DNA of 64,000 bases from Polyangiaceae bacterium (GCA_041389725.1 JAWKRG010000003.1:1178001-1242000); one strand, 5' to 3'. Positions 51,288 to 61,270 are shown, counted from the stretch's first letter. The notes: generated from the sequence alone by a model not told the origin. Program-made: numbers and translations.

Positions 51288-53308
51288 TCCGAGTTGGAAG
51301 GACCGCCGAGCGCCTGCTCCACCCGATCCCAGGCGTGGCGTTCGCTCTCGTCCAAGGCAGGATTGCGATCCCCGTGATACGGCAGCCTGCGCGCGCGCGC
51401 ACTCTGAGTGGGTGATACACGCAGGCTCGCGCTGCGAACCGTGCCGATACGCCCATCCGTGCCCAGGAACAACGCCGAGAGGTCGGGGCCCACGGCTCGA
51501 CGAGGTGCCGAACGAACTTCGAGGTCGTTGCCGTCCCGCATCCGCGCCTGGAAGCCCGACAGCGTCTGCGCCACGGGGTCACTCCAGGGATCCGGCGCGC
51601 CGGGCATGCCCTTGGCAACGAACTCGGCGACCGTCGACTCGGGCAGCGTACCCTCCAAGCCCAGAGTGAGCCGCTGCCGACCGACTAGCTCTTCCGCAAC
51701 GGCAAGAGGCATGTCCCCGGGAAGCGTGGCCACCAGCGAACTTTCGTCGACCACAGCGCGCGGGGGCGCGGCTACCGCTCGCGTGCGTTGCGGCGCTTCT
51801 CGAGGTAGCAATGCACCTGGATTGAGGATTCCACTCGGATCCCAGGCCTGCATCAAGCGACGGACGACTTCCACGCCGTGACCCAGCTCCGCACCGAGCT
51901 TCGGCGCCTTGCTGCGACCGACGCCATGGTGGTGACTGAGCGTACCTCCGGCCGCGATCGCGGCGTCGAGGGCGGCACGCCACGCCGCGTCGTACTTGTC
52001 CAGGGCGTCGCGGTCGTCCTTGCCGATGCCGGAGAACGTGAAGTAGATGCTGCAACCGTCGGGATAGGCGTGAGACAGATGCGCCATCACCAACACGTGC
52101 TTTCCGAGCGCGTCCCGCACGCCATCGTAGAGCGCTTGCAGTCGCGACCACGGCGCAGCGACCTCCATGGTGTCGCTGAAAGCACCCGCGCGAAACACCG
52201 GCGACTGGCGATAGCTCACACCATAGCGGTGCTGGTACCAGCGTCGAGCTGGTGCTTCCCCCAAGTCCTTCGCCCCGGCTTGAAGACAGAGCCGAGTCGC
52301 CCGCGCCGCGTCCTCCAGCACGTGCTCCTGCTCGCCCTCGAACACGAACACCAGGGTCGCGCTAGGCAGCAGGTTTCCCTCTGCCGCCTGAATCGCAAAA
52401 TTGAGCACACGCGGAGCACGGAGCGCGCGCTTGAGCACGCCCATCAAGCGCTCGGTTTGACTCGGCCCGTGGCGCTGTTCGGCGGCACCACTCATGGTGT
52501 CCTTGACCGTTCCTTGCCGCATCAGCGCTGAGTCGATGGGATCGTAGAGGCGGGCTACGGAAGGACGCAGCCCCGCCTGAAAGACGACTCGCATCGCTTC
52601 CCAGCCCGAGGTGATGTCCGGAAAGGAAAACGCGCAGAAGGCTCGACTCTTCGGCAGCGCATGCAATCTGAGCCGCGCCCGCGTGATGATGCCGAGCGTT
52701 CCCTCGCTGCCGACGATGAAGGGCACCATGTTCGGTCCGTCGAAGCGACGGCGGAAGACCGCCAGTTCGCCCGTGCCCAGTACGCACTCGACGGACTCGA
52801 CCATGTCCTCGATCTTGCCGTAGAGCCCCGAACACTGGCCCGCACCTCGAGCCGCGATCCAGCCGCCCACGGTCGAACACAAGATGCTCGAGGGGAAGTG
52901 ACCGATGGTGAACCCATGACGATTCACGTCTTCTTCCAAGGTGATGCCGATGGCACCAGCGCCCACGTCGAGTAGAGGAGCGTCGCGGTCGATGCGAAAG
53001 CCGGCCAACTCCTTGACGTCGACGACGATGCTCCGAGCGTCGGGATAGACGGCGCCACACACGCCGCTACCCGCACCGTAGGGAACTAGCGGAGTCCCTT
53101 CGGCCCGGGCGAACTCCACGAGGCGGACCAGCGACTCCAAGGTGCGAGGCCACGCCACGCACGCAGGCTGACGATCGACCCGGCCCGCGCGGGTCTCGAT
53201 CAGTCGGCGAGGCCAGAGGTCGCGCGCGTAGGACACACGATCCGGCACGCTGGCGCTCACCCTCAAACCTGGGACCGCCTCGGTCAATGCTCGGGCAAAA
53301 TCCACCAT
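51284..53308 (-). CDS. alkyldihydroxyacetonephosphate-synthase-like FAD protein with extra C-terminal half-domain (674 aa)
   Basis: Residues 1-500 are a VAO/PCMH-type FAD oxidoreductase: PLVPYGAGSGVCGAVYP (PP-loop region), VDVKELAGFRID, STVGGWIAARGAGQCSGLYG, GSEGTLGIITRARLRL, and the active-site HHH at 459-461 in TLSHHHGVGR, a hallmark of alkyl-DHAP synthase (AGPS), which makes the ether bond of ether lipids. PSGILNPGAL ends the domain. Residues 520-640 add a second stretch (LVGRQRLTLGLEGTLPESTVAEFVAKGMPG, APRRAVGPDLSALFLGTDGRIGTVRSASLRV) like the FAD-binding half of GlcE. Ether-lipid synthesis is known in myxobacteria and is the likely role. Start 53308 is favoured over the longer frame by domain position. 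Confidence 0.85.
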   Translation of the reverse strand: MVDFARALTEAVPGLRVSASVPDRVSYARDLWPRRLIETRAGRVDRQPACVAWPRTLESLVRLVEFARAEGTPLVPYGAGSGVCGAVYPDARSIVVDVKELAGFRIDRDAPLLDVGAGAIGITLEEDVNRHGFTIGHFPSSILCSTVGGWIAARGAGQCSGLYGKIEDMVESVECVLGTGELAVFRRRFDGPNMVPFIVGSEGTLGIITRARLRLHALPKSRAFCAFSFPDITSGWEAMRVVFQAGLRPSVARLYDPIDSALMRQGTVKDTMSGAAEQRHGPSQTERLMGVLKRALRAPRVLNFAIQAAEGNLLPSATLVFVFEGEQEHVLEDAARATRLCLQAGAKDLGEAPARRWYQHRYGVSYRQSPVFRAGAFSDTMEVAAPWSRLQALYDGVRDALGKHVLVMAHLSHAYPDGCSIYFTFSGIGKDDRDALDKYDAAWRAALDAAIAAGGTLSHHHGVGRSKAPKLGAELGHGVEVVRRLMQAWDPSGILNPGALLPREAPQRTRAVAAPPRAVVDESSLVATLPGDMPLAVAEELVGRQRLTLGLEGTLPESTVAEFVAKGMPGAPDPWSDPVAQTLSGFQARMRDGNDLEVRSAPRRAVGPDLSALFLGTDGRIGTVRSASLRVSPTQSARARRLPYHGDRNPALDESERHAWDRVEQALGGPSNSD

Positions 53309-53313
53309 CGGGG

Positions 53314-53343
53314 TTGTAGCCAACGCGGCGCGGGGCGTATACC
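53314..53343 (+). promoter_or_regulatory. promoter giving a leaderless start for the lipoprotein at 53350
   Basis: TTGTAG (53314-53319), 18-nt spacer, TATACC (53338-53343); GTG start at 53350, exactly 7 nt after the hexamer. Confidence 0.5.
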
Positions 53344-53349
53344 AGTGCC

Positions 53350-53715
53350 GTGAAGTTCCTTCCGAAAGGCGCGCTTTGGGCGCTCTTGCTCGCTGCGTGC
53401 GGTGGCGGCCAGGGCGGCGGCGCAGGCAGCCAGGTCGGCGGAACCGACCGCCCGGAAAACGGCGGCGAAACCGCTGAGGCGGGCGGGGATTCGCACGCGG
53501 AAGCACCCACCCCGGCGTGCAACGACGAAGGCTGTTTCCCTTGCGGCGAGGGCCTGTGCCCGAAGGGCTTCTACTGCGATCAACAGGCACCCGGCGGCCC
53601 TGCATGCAGTTGGCTACCGGAGTGCGCGGCCGAGCCTACGTGCGCCTGCTTGAGCAAGAGCCTGGGATCGGAGTGCAGCTGCAGCGAGAAGAGTTCGGGC
53701 GTCTACTGCGAGTGA
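53350..53715 (+). CDS. small cysteine-rich lipoprotein (121 aa)
   Basis: GTG start. The signal ends LLLAAC (Cys17), then a Gly/Glu-rich linker to about residue 55, and 65 residues with 12 cysteines (CNDEGCFPCGEGLCPKGFYC, CSWLPECAAEPTCACL, CSCSEKSSGVYC). The C-xxxx-C-xx-C-xxxx-C spacing resembles EGF/Dickkopf-like or tryp-alpha-amyl-like knots but no assignment is firm. Function unknown; envelope-anchored. It is divergent from the FAD protein and converges with the methyltransferase gene 3 bp away. Confidence 0.8.
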   Translation: MKFLPKGALWALLLAACGGGQGGGAGSQVGGTDRPENGGETAEAGGDSHAEAPTPACNDEGCFPCGEGLCPKGFYCDQQAPGGPACSWLPECAAEPTCACLSKSLGSECSCSEKSSGVYCE

Positions 53716-53718
53716 GAC

Positions 53719-55929
53719 TCAAGGGCGCTGCGCCAAGATGATGATGCGCGGCGAGCTGGCACCGAAGAACACACCCGGCGTCGCAGGGTGTCCGCTTGCT
53801 TCGGTCACTCGAAACCCGACGTCGTGCAGCAGCTTGCCCAGCTCATGTAGACCGTAGAGGCGAATGGAGTAGTTGCACTCCATGCTCCGCCCATCGTCGA
53901 GAATCAAAGAACGCTTCACCCGCAGGCGGCTGGTGATGAAGTCGACGTTCATGTCGTCCATACACACGCACGCGTCGCCTTCGAACCAGGTCTGACCTGG
54001 CTGGTGCGCAACCACGAAGTCGCGGTTTGCAACGTCCAAGAGGAACATCCCGCCCGGACGCAGCGCACGAAAGATGCGCTGCGCAACGTTGAAGTTCTTC
54101 TCTTCTTCGAAGTAGCCAAAGCTGGTGTTCCAACAGTAGATGCCATCGAACATCTCTTCGAAGGCCATTTCCCGCATGTCCCCCTGAAGCAGGTTCAGCT
54201 TTTGGCCCGAGTTCTGCGCGACGTCCGCGGCCAGCGCTAGTTGATGCAGCGAAAGGTCGTAGCCGACGACTCCGTAGCCGCGCCGAGCCAGATCGACGGC
54301 GTGGTACCCAGCACCGCAGCCCAGATCCAACACCACCCCGCCTTTCGCGATGCCCAAGGACTCCTCGATGAAGTCGGCCTCGTGTGTGACCTGAGTCTCG
54401 CTGAGAATGCCGACGGCACGGGAGAAATCCTCGCCGAACAGCTCCTCCCACCATGCGCGCCGGACGCGCTTGTCATCGAGGCCGGACGCGCGCCTCGCTT
54501 CTTCCGCCGCCTTGCGCGCCTCCGCCTTCTGTTGAGCGGCGCGCCGTGCATCCTCGAATGCGCTGCGGCGCGGTGGCGGTGGCGGCTTGGCTCCGCCTTC
54601 CGTCAGATCTCCCGCCGGCACGTCGCTGGCTTCGCTCGCGCCCTCCATGTCGATGGCAACGTCGATGTCATGCTCTTCCGCGTCGTCTGCATTCTCTGCA
54701 ACGTCCGCATCGGCAAGCTCGACGGGGCCGCTCGCCGGGGTCTCGTCGGATTCCGGCGAGATATCGTCGTCCGTGAGCTCCTCGGCGCCTTCCAGCTCTT
54801 GCGGGGTAGCAGGCGCGGCCACGGGGGGAACCTCCGCTGGCGCGACTGGCGGCGGCGTGCTCGGGACCCGATCGGCGTCGCGCTGGTCCGGCGGGGCAGG
54901 CTCTTCGGCCCCGCTGGGCGGCGGAGCGCTCCTGCGAGCCTGAATGATGCGGGCAGCTTTCACGGGCTTCGAGGGCGCCGGCTCTTCGACAGGGGGCGGC
55001 GGGTAGGACGTGGCCGCGGAAGGGGGCGGCGGCTCTTCGCTTGCTTCAACGCTGGCCGATACTGCAGCAATGCGCGCGAGATCCTGCTCCATGTCCTCTC
55101 GCGTCAGCGGCGGCCAGGGGGATTCTTGCTTGGCATCGGCCTGCGGATCGGGCGGCTGCGACGAAGCCCTCGGCGGCTCCGATGCGACGCGCGGCGGTTC
55201 CGATACTGCGCGTGGAGGTTCCGACACCGCGCGTGGAGGTTCCGATACCGCGCGTGGAGGTTCCGATACCGCGCGTGGAGGTTCCGATACCGCGCGCGGA
55301 GGTTCCGATGCTGCGCGCGGCGGTTCCGATACTGCGCGTGGAGGTTCCGACACTGGACGCGGGGGCTCCGACACTGGACGCGGGGGCTCCGACACTGGAC
55401 GTGGAGGCTCCGATGCGACGCGCGGCGGATCCGACATGGGGCGTGGCGGTGAGGACACCGGACGCGGCGGCGCCGACACCGGGCGCGGGGGGACGGAGCC
55501 TGGACGAGGAGGCTCCGAGCCCGGGGCGGGCGCGGCAGCGCGAAGCGCTTGTGCGGCTTCCTCTGGAAGATCGATGCGGGGCGTACGTGGAGGGCGCAAC
55601 GACTCGGGTTCGATCTCCTCCGCCTCGTCGTCGTCGTCGGGTCGCAAACTCGCGCGCGCAACCGGTGTTTGAGGTATCGTGTTGCGTCGCGGCCGCTTCT
55701 TGCGCGGGGGTGGTCCACTGATCGGCTTGTTTGGAACCGTCTCCAACGGGTCGTCGACGTGGACTTCTACCTCTTCCTCCTCGACCTCGATGTCGTCTTC
55801 CATGTCCGGCGGCGGGAGTTCGCTGAGCCTGGGCTCAGGGGGCGCAGACGATGTCCGCGGAGGGGGATCCGAAGAGATATCGGGGATCTCCGGCGGCGCC
55901 TCGTCGTCCAATTCGTGCTCGTCGCTCAT
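53719..55929 (-). CDS. SAM-dependent methyltransferase with long disordered, heptad-repeat N-terminus (736 aa)
   Basis: Residues 1-480 are low-complexity, acidic at first and then built from about seventeen [14 protein letters not shown]-type heptads (about 134-254). Residues 455-485 are a charged helix ([20 protein letters not shown]). Residues 487-736 are a class I methyltransferase: [30 protein letters not shown] (motif I and acidic loop), [27 protein letters not shown]. It overlaps the psd stop by 4 bp, so a phospholipid such as phosphatidylethanolamine, the Psd product, is a tempting substrate, but small-molecule or protein targets are equally possible. No membrane helix. Confidence 0.85.
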   Translation of the reverse strand: MSDEHELDDEAPPEIPDISSDPPPRTSSAPPEPRLSELPPPDMEDDIEVEEEEVEVHVDDPLETVPNKPISGPPPRKKRPRRNTIPQTPVARASLRPDDDDEAEEIEPESLRPPRTPRIDLPEEAAQALRAAAPAPGSEPPRPGSVPPRPVSAPPRPVSSPPRPMSDPPRVASEPPRPVSEPPRPVSEPPRPVSEPPRAVSEPPRAASEPPRAVSEPPRAVSEPPRAVSEPPRAVSEPPRAVSEPPRVASEPPRASSQPPDPQADAKQESPWPPLTREDMEQDLARIAAVSASVEASEEPPPPSAATSYPPPPVEEPAPSKPVKAARIIQARRSAPPPSGAEEPAPPDQRDADRVPSTPPPVAPAEVPPVAAPATPQELEGAEELTDDDISPESDETPASGPVELADADVAENADDAEEHDIDVAIDMEGASEASDVPAGDLTEGGAKPPPPPRRSAFEDARRAAQQKAEARKAAEEARRASGLDDKRVRRAWWEELFGEDFSRAVGILSETQVTHEADFIEESLGIAKGGVVLDLGCGAGYHAVDLARRGYGVVGYDLSLHQLALAADVAQNSGQKLNLLQGDMREMAFEEMFDGIYCWNTSFGYFEEEKNFNVAQRIFRALRPGGMFLLDVANRDFVVAHQPGQTWFEGDACVCMDDMNVDFITSRLRVKRSLILDDGRSMECNYSIRLYGLHELGKLLHDVGFRVTEASGHPATPGVFFGASSPRIIILAQRP
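55169..55530 (-). repeat. 21-bp tandem repeats encoding SEPPRAV heptads
   Basis: About seventeen near-copies of a 21-bp unit (core on plus strand GGAGGTTCCGATACCGCGCGT and variants). Adjacent copies near 55215-55300 are almost identical, indicating recent expansion or homogenisation; the flanking ones have drifted. Confidence 0.92.
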
Positions 55930-56750
55930 GCCACCCTGAGAAGCGATTGGCCATACAAGATGGGGCCGGTTTTTCGCACGATTTGCAGCCCCGGTTCCAG
56001 GAGCATCACGGCAGTGGACCCCAGGTGAAACATCCCGAGTTCATCGCCACGAGCGACGGAAGCGCGGGGTGAAAGCGCATGATCCCCGGCGGGCACTGCG
56101 GGTCCTGGCACCAAGGTCACACTGATGCGCCCCACGACGATCGCGCCGACCATGATCAGAGCCACGCGCCCGAGGCCCGGCGTGTCGATGTAGATCACGA
56201 CGCGGTTGTTTCGCACGAACAAGCGCGGAACATGCCGCTCTCCGATCGAATTGACCGGAAACAAATCCCCCGGGATGCCGCGCACCAGCCCCACGTCGCC
56301 GTCCACCGGGCAATGGACGCGATGATAGTCGCGAGGAGACAGGTAGACGACGGCGAAGCTTCCGCCGGCGAAGGGTGCAGCTTCTGTCGGACTCCCGAGT
56401 AGCTCGCCAACCTCGTAGGGCCGGCCCTTGACGAAGATCCGTCCAGAAGGTTCCACGGGGCCTGTCGACTCCAGACGGCCGTCGGCCGGACTGACTACGG
56501 CATCTTCACTGACGGGTCGGGCGCCGGGCTTGAGCGGACGGGTGAAGAACTCGTCGAAGCTGGCGTAGGGCCCGCCGCGCGCCGCGACTTCTTCCATGTT
56601 CACGTCGTACGCACGGGAGTAGGCGCGCTCCACGATCCGGGAGACACGCGGAGACAACTCGCTCTCACAAAGCTTACCCACCGCGTGGCTCAATCGAACC
56701 CGTGGCAAGGCGCGCAGAAGCTGAGCTGCAGCGAAGGTGGCAACACTCAC
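55926..56750 (-). CDS. psd: phosphatidylserine decarboxylase proenzyme (274 aa)
   Basis: The protein matches Psd: SPADGRLES (Asp90), [10 protein letters not shown] (His146), [17 protein letters not shown], and the self-cleavage motif LGST at 243-246, where Ser245 becomes the pyruvoyl group of the small subunit after cleavage. It converts phosphatidylserine to phosphatidylethanolamine at the inner membrane. Length is typical. The ATG at 56750 is preceded by the DUF4175/peptidase pair (64 bp upstream), and its stop overlaps the start of the methyltransferase, indicating one operon. Confidence 0.95.
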   Translation of the reverse strand: MSVATFAAAQLLRALPRVRLSHAVGKLCESELSPRVSRIVERAYSRAYDVNMEEVAARGGPYASFDEFFTRPLKPGARPVSEDAVVSPADGRLESTGPVEPSGRIFVKGRPYEVGELLGSPTEAAPFAGGSFAVVYLSPRDYHRVHCPVDGDVGLVRGIPGDLFPVNSIGERHVPRLFVRNNRVVIYIDTPGLGRVALIMVGAIVVGRISVTLVPGPAVPAGDHALSPRASVARGDELGMFHLGSTAVMLLEPGLQIVRKTGPILYGQSLLRVA

Positions 56751-56813
56751 CGGACGTCTCGAGTTTTTAGCCGCAAGTCGGGCGGTTGATGGTAGGCGCC
56801 TGGCCCTAAAGGG

Positions 56814-58346
56814 TCAATTCTCCGTGGGTTTTCGTGCGCTTGCGCACAGGGCTTCCCAGGCAGGATCCCCCGAGAAGACCGGTGCTGGAGGCGATTTCTG
56901 GCCCGGAGCGGCCGGAAATCGCCCCAACCCCTTACAGGCCACCCACTCGGACAGGGGATCGAGCCCCAGCGCAGTATCGAAGCTGGTCGCGGCACCCTTT
57001 TCCCCCTTGGCGGCCTGCTCGCGGCCCCGAAGGGCGAGCCACCCCCCGTGCGCCGTCTGCAGCGCCGCTACCTCGCCCAGCGTGGACCGGGCCTGCTCGG
57101 CATCCCCGACTCCGCGCCAGGACCGTGAGGCGCGAAAACGCAGAGCGCCATCCACGGGAAACGCCTTCATGGCGCGGTCGTGTTCCAGGGCCGCCGCCCG
57201 CAGATGGCCACGGGAGTAGGCCAGGTCGCCGAGGCGCACCAAGCGAGCCAAGTCCTTGGGGACCGCGGGCGTCTCAGCGCGGGCCTTGGGCGCCTCCATC
57301 TCTCGCAAGTGCTTCTGCCAGCGCAGATTCCAGGTGGATAGACCAAAGCCTGTCACGCTTTCCATGGCTGCGCTGGCGTCGCGAGTACCGATACCCTTCA
57401 AGTCGATTAGCAGCAGCGAGAGCGCAGGAAGTCCGTTCTGTTCGATCCAGTAGTTCATGAAGCTAGTGACTTCGGCAAAAGCGGTGCTCGCGGCTTCCGG
57501 CGTCGGTAGCATGGCGATGGACGGTCCGAGCTGGTCGATCCCAACGGAGCTGCCCGACAGCAGCGCACTGCGAGCATGCGCCGTTGGATCGTAGCTATCG
57601 TCGAAGGGGCGCTCGTCTCGCCAGCGCGTTTCTTCACGCTTCGCAATTCCTTCCTGCAGCCACAGTGGGGCGAAGTCTCGGGTCGCGCGGGATAGCAGCA
57701 GGTGCGTGATCTCATGCGCCAGGGTGTCTTCCCAGGGGTAGCCCAATACCGTAGCGCGCGGAGTGATCATGGTGACCCGTCCCCAGCGAGCCACTGCCAC
57801 GGTTCCGGTGGTTTCTGCCGCTTCGACAGGAAGTCCCGACACGGCTGACAGGGAGAACAAGTCCCGCACCAAGTCGAGCCTCAAGGGCCGCGGCAACTCG
57901 ACGCCAAGATCACGCCCGATCTGGTCGCGGGCGCGTACCGCGGCGCGGGTGAGGAACGGGACCAGGACGCGGTCTCGTTCGTCCTGCAACCGAATCCATA
58001 TGCCGTTGACCTCGTCGTCGACCACCACGGAGCCGGCCGTCGCGCCCGCACAGCGCCGCGCCAAGTCCCCCAAGGCTTGCCCCTCCGGGGAGCCCGAGAA
58101 GGACGGAGCCGACAGGATTGCCGCCGCCGAATCACAGTCCCCCAAGTAGATCGCGAGGCGCGCACGTTCGAAGGAGAGCCCGGGCGTTTCTGCCTGTGCG
58201 CGAGATAGTAGTTCCTTGGCGCGGACCACATCGAGCTCGGTGATGGCGTCGGAAATCGCTTGCACGCTGGGTGCAGCTCGAGCGCGAGGAGCGATCAGCA
58301 GACCCGGGAGCAGCGCCGCGAGTGCAAATAGCGGTGCGAGTCTCAT
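56814..58346 (-). CDS. secreted MA-family zinc metallopeptidase with TPR-like ends (510 aa)
   Basis: A Sec signal (LFALAALLPGLLIAPRARA) is cleaved after ARA. Residues 30-100 are helical TPR-like. The gluzincin motif HEITHLLL lies near residue 209, and the second glutamate follows in PLWLQEGIAKREE, as in the peptidase_MA (M61-related) family. The C-terminal 150 residues again look like TPRs (LVRLGDLAYSRGHLRAAALEHDRAMKAFP). It is probably a periplasmic or outer-membrane-associated aminopeptidase-like protein. The start overlaps the stop of the DUF4175 gene by 4 bp. Confidence 0.87.
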   Translation of the reverse strand: MRLAPLFALAALLPGLLIAPRARAAPSVQAISDAITELDVVRAKELLSRAQAETPGLSFERARLAIYLGDCDSAAAILSAPSFSGSPEGQALGDLARRCAGATAGSVVVDDEVNGIWIRLQDERDRVLVPFLTRAAVRARDQIGRDLGVELPRPLRLDLVRDLFSLSAVSGLPVEAAETTGTVAVARWGRVTMITPRATVLGYPWEDTLAHEITHLLLSRATRDFAPLWLQEGIAKREETRWRDERPFDDSYDPTAHARSALLSGSSVGIDQLGPSIAMLPTPEAASTAFAEVTSFMNYWIEQNGLPALSLLLIDLKGIGTRDASAAMESVTGFGLSTWNLRWQKHLREMEAPKARAETPAVPKDLARLVRLGDLAYSRGHLRAAALEHDRAMKAFPVDGALRFRASRSWRGVGDAEQARSTLGEVAALQTAHGGWLALRGREQAAKGEKGAATSFDTALGLDPLSEWVACKGLGRFPAAPGQKSPPAPVFSGDPAWEALCASARKPTEN

Positions 58347-61183
58347 CTCAGCAACCCCTCTGCGTAGCGACGCACTGCCGGTGAGAGACTTGGGTCCCCG
58401 GGCTTGGCCAGGCCGCGCAGCACACGCCGGCGGAACTCCTCCGCATCTTGGCCGTTGCCCTTCTGCGGCACTTCCCCGCCTGTGCGGATGCCGTCTTTGC
58501 CGTCGGACTTCGAGGGCGTCTTGTCCCCGCGGGCGTCGTCGGCATCCGTCGTCTGCCCGCGATCCGACTGCTCCAGTAGTCGCTGCGCCTGGCGCTGGAG
58601 CTCCAGCGCGCGATCGCCGTTGCCGTCCACCAAGGCTTTGGCGGCGTCGCGCATCAACTGTTCGGCGCGCTCCAGCGCGTCCAAGGCATCCGACGGCAGT
58701 GCCGTTTCGCCGCTCTTGCCCCGGGACGCGAGGTTTCCTGCGCGACGCGCTAGCTCCTGCTCGCGCCCCCCGCTCTTGCTCAACTCACCGCGCGCCTTTT
58801 GCTGTGCGGCCGCTTTCATGCGGTCGAGCTGTTGCTGCGCCCACGCCAGCTCGGACTCGATGCGCCGACGCGCATCCTTCAACGCTGCGTCGTCGAGCCA
58901 GTCTGCAGGGCTCTGCGGCTGCGCCGCGCGCTGCTCGGCGTCCTTCAAGGCACTGACGGCGTCGCGCCCGCTGCGAACCGCATCTGCTAGACGCAGTCGT
59001 TCCAAGGACTGCGCCATGGACCCCGCGTGCTCGCGCCCGAGGGAAGCGGAGGCTCGCGCCGATCCGGGTTCGTCACCAGACTGCGGTAGCCCCGCCAGCG
59101 CTTCACGCAACTTCATCGCGCGTTCACGCGCCTCCGCTTCCAAGTCGCCGAGAGAAACCTCCTTCTCGGCTTTGTCGAGAGCCTGCTCGACGCCTTCGAT
59201 CTCGCGTGCGTGTTCGGACGCCAACTGTTCCAACTCACCAGCGAGCTGATTGAAGCGGCGATCCGCTCCCGACACTTCCCCGCTACCGGGTGCGGGCATG
59301 CCGGGCGCTCCCGACTCGACCCCACCACGCCGCGCGCTGCCGAAGGACGGATTGGGACGTGACAGACGGGCAGCAAGATGCTTCGCCGCCAGCTCGGCGT
59401 GGAACAGATCATCACGGGCGCGACTGCGCTTGATTCGACCCAAGTCTGCTTCGGTCACGGAGCCCAGGTCCTTGCCCAGGGGACCCAAGGCGGAGAGATT
59501 GCGCCCGCCGCTGGCAAGAGCAGCGATCGCCGAGTCCAGGCGAGCCACTCCCAATTGCCGCCGCTCGCTCTCCCGTGCTTGCTTGGCGCCGCCTTCAGCC
59601 TCCTCCGCCACACTCGCCAAGCGCTTCGACACGGCCACGGCGTCACGACTGGCGAGGCCGCCGAGCGCTACCTCCACCGCCAAGAGCACGTCCTCGGTGC
59701 GCCGCTCGAGGGACTCGCCGGCTCGCGGCGTCCGCTCCAGGATCCTCATCTGACCGAGCAGATATGCGCTGAGACCGCTGCTGACGGTCGCGCCCCCATA
59801 CACGCCGTCGACGGCTTCCTTCATCGCAGCGGTTGCAGCAAGCGTCAGCGTCTTCGTGCGCTCGCTACGCTCCTTGGGGGAAAGGCCATCCTGCGGCGCA
59901 GCTTGGTGCGCGAGGAGATCGATCACCTTGTCCCGAGCGCCGGTGAGCGCCAAGTAGCGCTGTGCTTCGGGCTCACCGACGGCCGGAGGCAACAAGGTGA
60001 TGGCTTCGCTCACACCCCATTGGTTGTTCGCAGAGGGGTTGTCGTCACGCGCCTCGATCGTGAGAATCACCGGCAAGAACATGCGGCGCAGCCAGGGGTC
60101 ACGCGTTGGCAAGGCGTGACCGCCGCGCTCCAGGACGCTGGTTCCGTCCAGGCGGAGCAGGCTGCGTCGCTCCTCTTGTCCGCCAGCGCGCATGACCAAA
60201 TCCACTTGGCGCAGGCCGTGGTCGTCGTGCGCCTCGTAGCGGAGTTCCACGCGGGGAACATCGGCGAGCTTCAGGGTCTTCGGAGCCCCTTCCAACTTGA
60301 CGACGGGCGTCTCGTCGACCAGGGCCTCGATGCTGACGGGCGTCGGGTCCTGGATCAAGACCTTGCCGAAACGAGCTGCGACCGTCAGCTCCGTGCTTCG
60401 CTCGAGAGTCCAGCGGGCCACCAAGCCTCCTGCGCCATCCGCAGTGAACTCGACTTGGCTTTCACCGTCGGTCAGTACCAGGTTTCTTCCTTCGTGCTCT
60501 GGAACCCCGCGCACCGTGAGCACCGAGCCTTGGGGCAACGAGCTCGTCAAGCCTGGAAGCAGCGAGCGCTCGGGTTGACGCAGGTAGGAGGGAGGCTGAG
60601 AGCGAACCCGCATTTCGCTCAGCCACGGAATATCGATGGGCGCTTTTCCCTTCCACGCCAAAGCGACGTCCAACCCTTCCACCACTCGCAGCGGTCCCCA
60701 TGCCAGCCCGGAGAGAGCTGCCACCACCACCAACAGGGTCGCCCAGCGAAACCGATCCGCAAGCCGACGCGACGCCCGCGTCACCGCATCCTCGCTGATC
60801 CCCGACAAGCTGCGATCGAAGTGCAGCCGCGCCAACTCGGCGGAACCCACACTCGGATCGCGATGTGCGCGCTCCACCAGGGAAAGAGCACGCAGGGCCT
60901 TGCCCGCTCGTTCGGGGTTCGTCCCCCACACGATGCGCCGAAGCGCACGGCGCGCTTGGGCCCAGTCGCGGCGCTCGCGCCAGGCATATCCGGCAAAGAG
61001 CAGCACGACGAGCACGAGGCCGAGGGCGAACAGGGATCGCCCGAGCACCGTACCCAGGCGCGCCAAGTGAGCGCCTCCGAAGACGGCGAGCAGCAGCAAT
61101 CCGAAGAGCAACTGCCGCGTCGACGTCGACACGTGGGTGCGCGAGATGGTGGCGAGGCGCCCGAGGAGCGAGGGTCCGTCCAA
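58343..61183 (-). CDS. DUF4175-type large membrane-associated protein (946 aa)
   Basis: Two transmembrane helices lie near residues 22-66 and a third near 146-167. A beta-rich periplasmic domain covers about residues 175-380 (PPSYLRQPERSLLPGL, LTVRGVPEHEGRNLVLTDGE, DVPRVELRYEAHDDHGLRQVDLVMRAGG). A long helical, coiled-coil region makes up the C-terminal 500 residues (Glu/Ala/Arg/Gln-rich). This is the layout of DUF4175 proteins, whose function is not known, though they often neighbour MoxR/BatA-like or peptidase genes. The start codon would be TTG at 61183; the first GTG is 17 codons in. First gene of the four-gene operon 61183-53719. Confidence 0.82.
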   Translation of the reverse strand: MDGPSLLGRLATISRTHVSTSTRQLLFGLLLLAVFGGAHLARLGTVLGRSLFALGLVLVVLLFAGYAWRERRDWAQARRALRRIVWGTNPERAGKALRALSLVERAHRDPSVGSAELARLHFDRSLSGISEDAVTRASRRLADRFRWATLLVVVAALSGLAWGPLRVVEGLDVALAWKGKAPIDIPWLSEMRVRSQPPSYLRQPERSLLPGLTSSLPQGSVLTVRGVPEHEGRNLVLTDGESQVEFTADGAGGLVARWTLERSTELTVAARFGKVLIQDPTPVSIEALVDETPVVKLEGAPKTLKLADVPRVELRYEAHDDHGLRQVDLVMRAGGQEERRSLLRLDGTSVLERGGHALPTRDPWLRRMFLPVILTIEARDDNPSANNQWGVSEAITLLPPAVGEPEAQRYLALTGARDKVIDLLAHQAAPQDGLSPKERSERTKTLTLAATAAMKEAVDGVYGGATVSSGLSAYLLGQMRILERTPRAGESLERRTEDVLLAVEVALGGLASRDAVAVSKRLASVAEEAEGGAKQARESERRQLGVARLDSAIAALASGGRNLSALGPLGKDLGSVTEADLGRIKRSRARDDLFHAELAAKHLAARLSRPNPSFGSARRGGVESGAPGMPAPGSGEVSGADRRFNQLAGELEQLASEHAREIEGVEQALDKAEKEVSLGDLEAEARERAMKLREALAGLPQSGDEPGSARASASLGREHAGSMAQSLERLRLADAVRSGRDAVSALKDAEQRAAQPQSPADWLDDAALKDARRRIESELAWAQQQLDRMKAAAQQKARGELSKSGGREQELARRAGNLASRGKSGETALPSDALDALERAEQLMRDAAKALVDGNGDRALELQRQAQRLLEQSDRGQTTDADDARGDKTPSKSDGKDGIRTGGEVPQKGNGQDAEEFRRRVLRGLAKPGDPSLSPAVRRYAEGLLR

Positions 61184-61270
61184 GAGGCGACAAGCCTACC
61201 CTGCAACGGGGATTTGTCCCACGACTTGCCATCGGGCTGCCCTGCACCAAATGATAAGCTGTCTGTCCTG

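Noticed and set aside
59378..61270. Upstream part of the open frame of the LRR-variant gene
   Set aside because: It lies antisense inside the DUF4175 gene and has no coding character; only the part after about 61260 resembles a protein.
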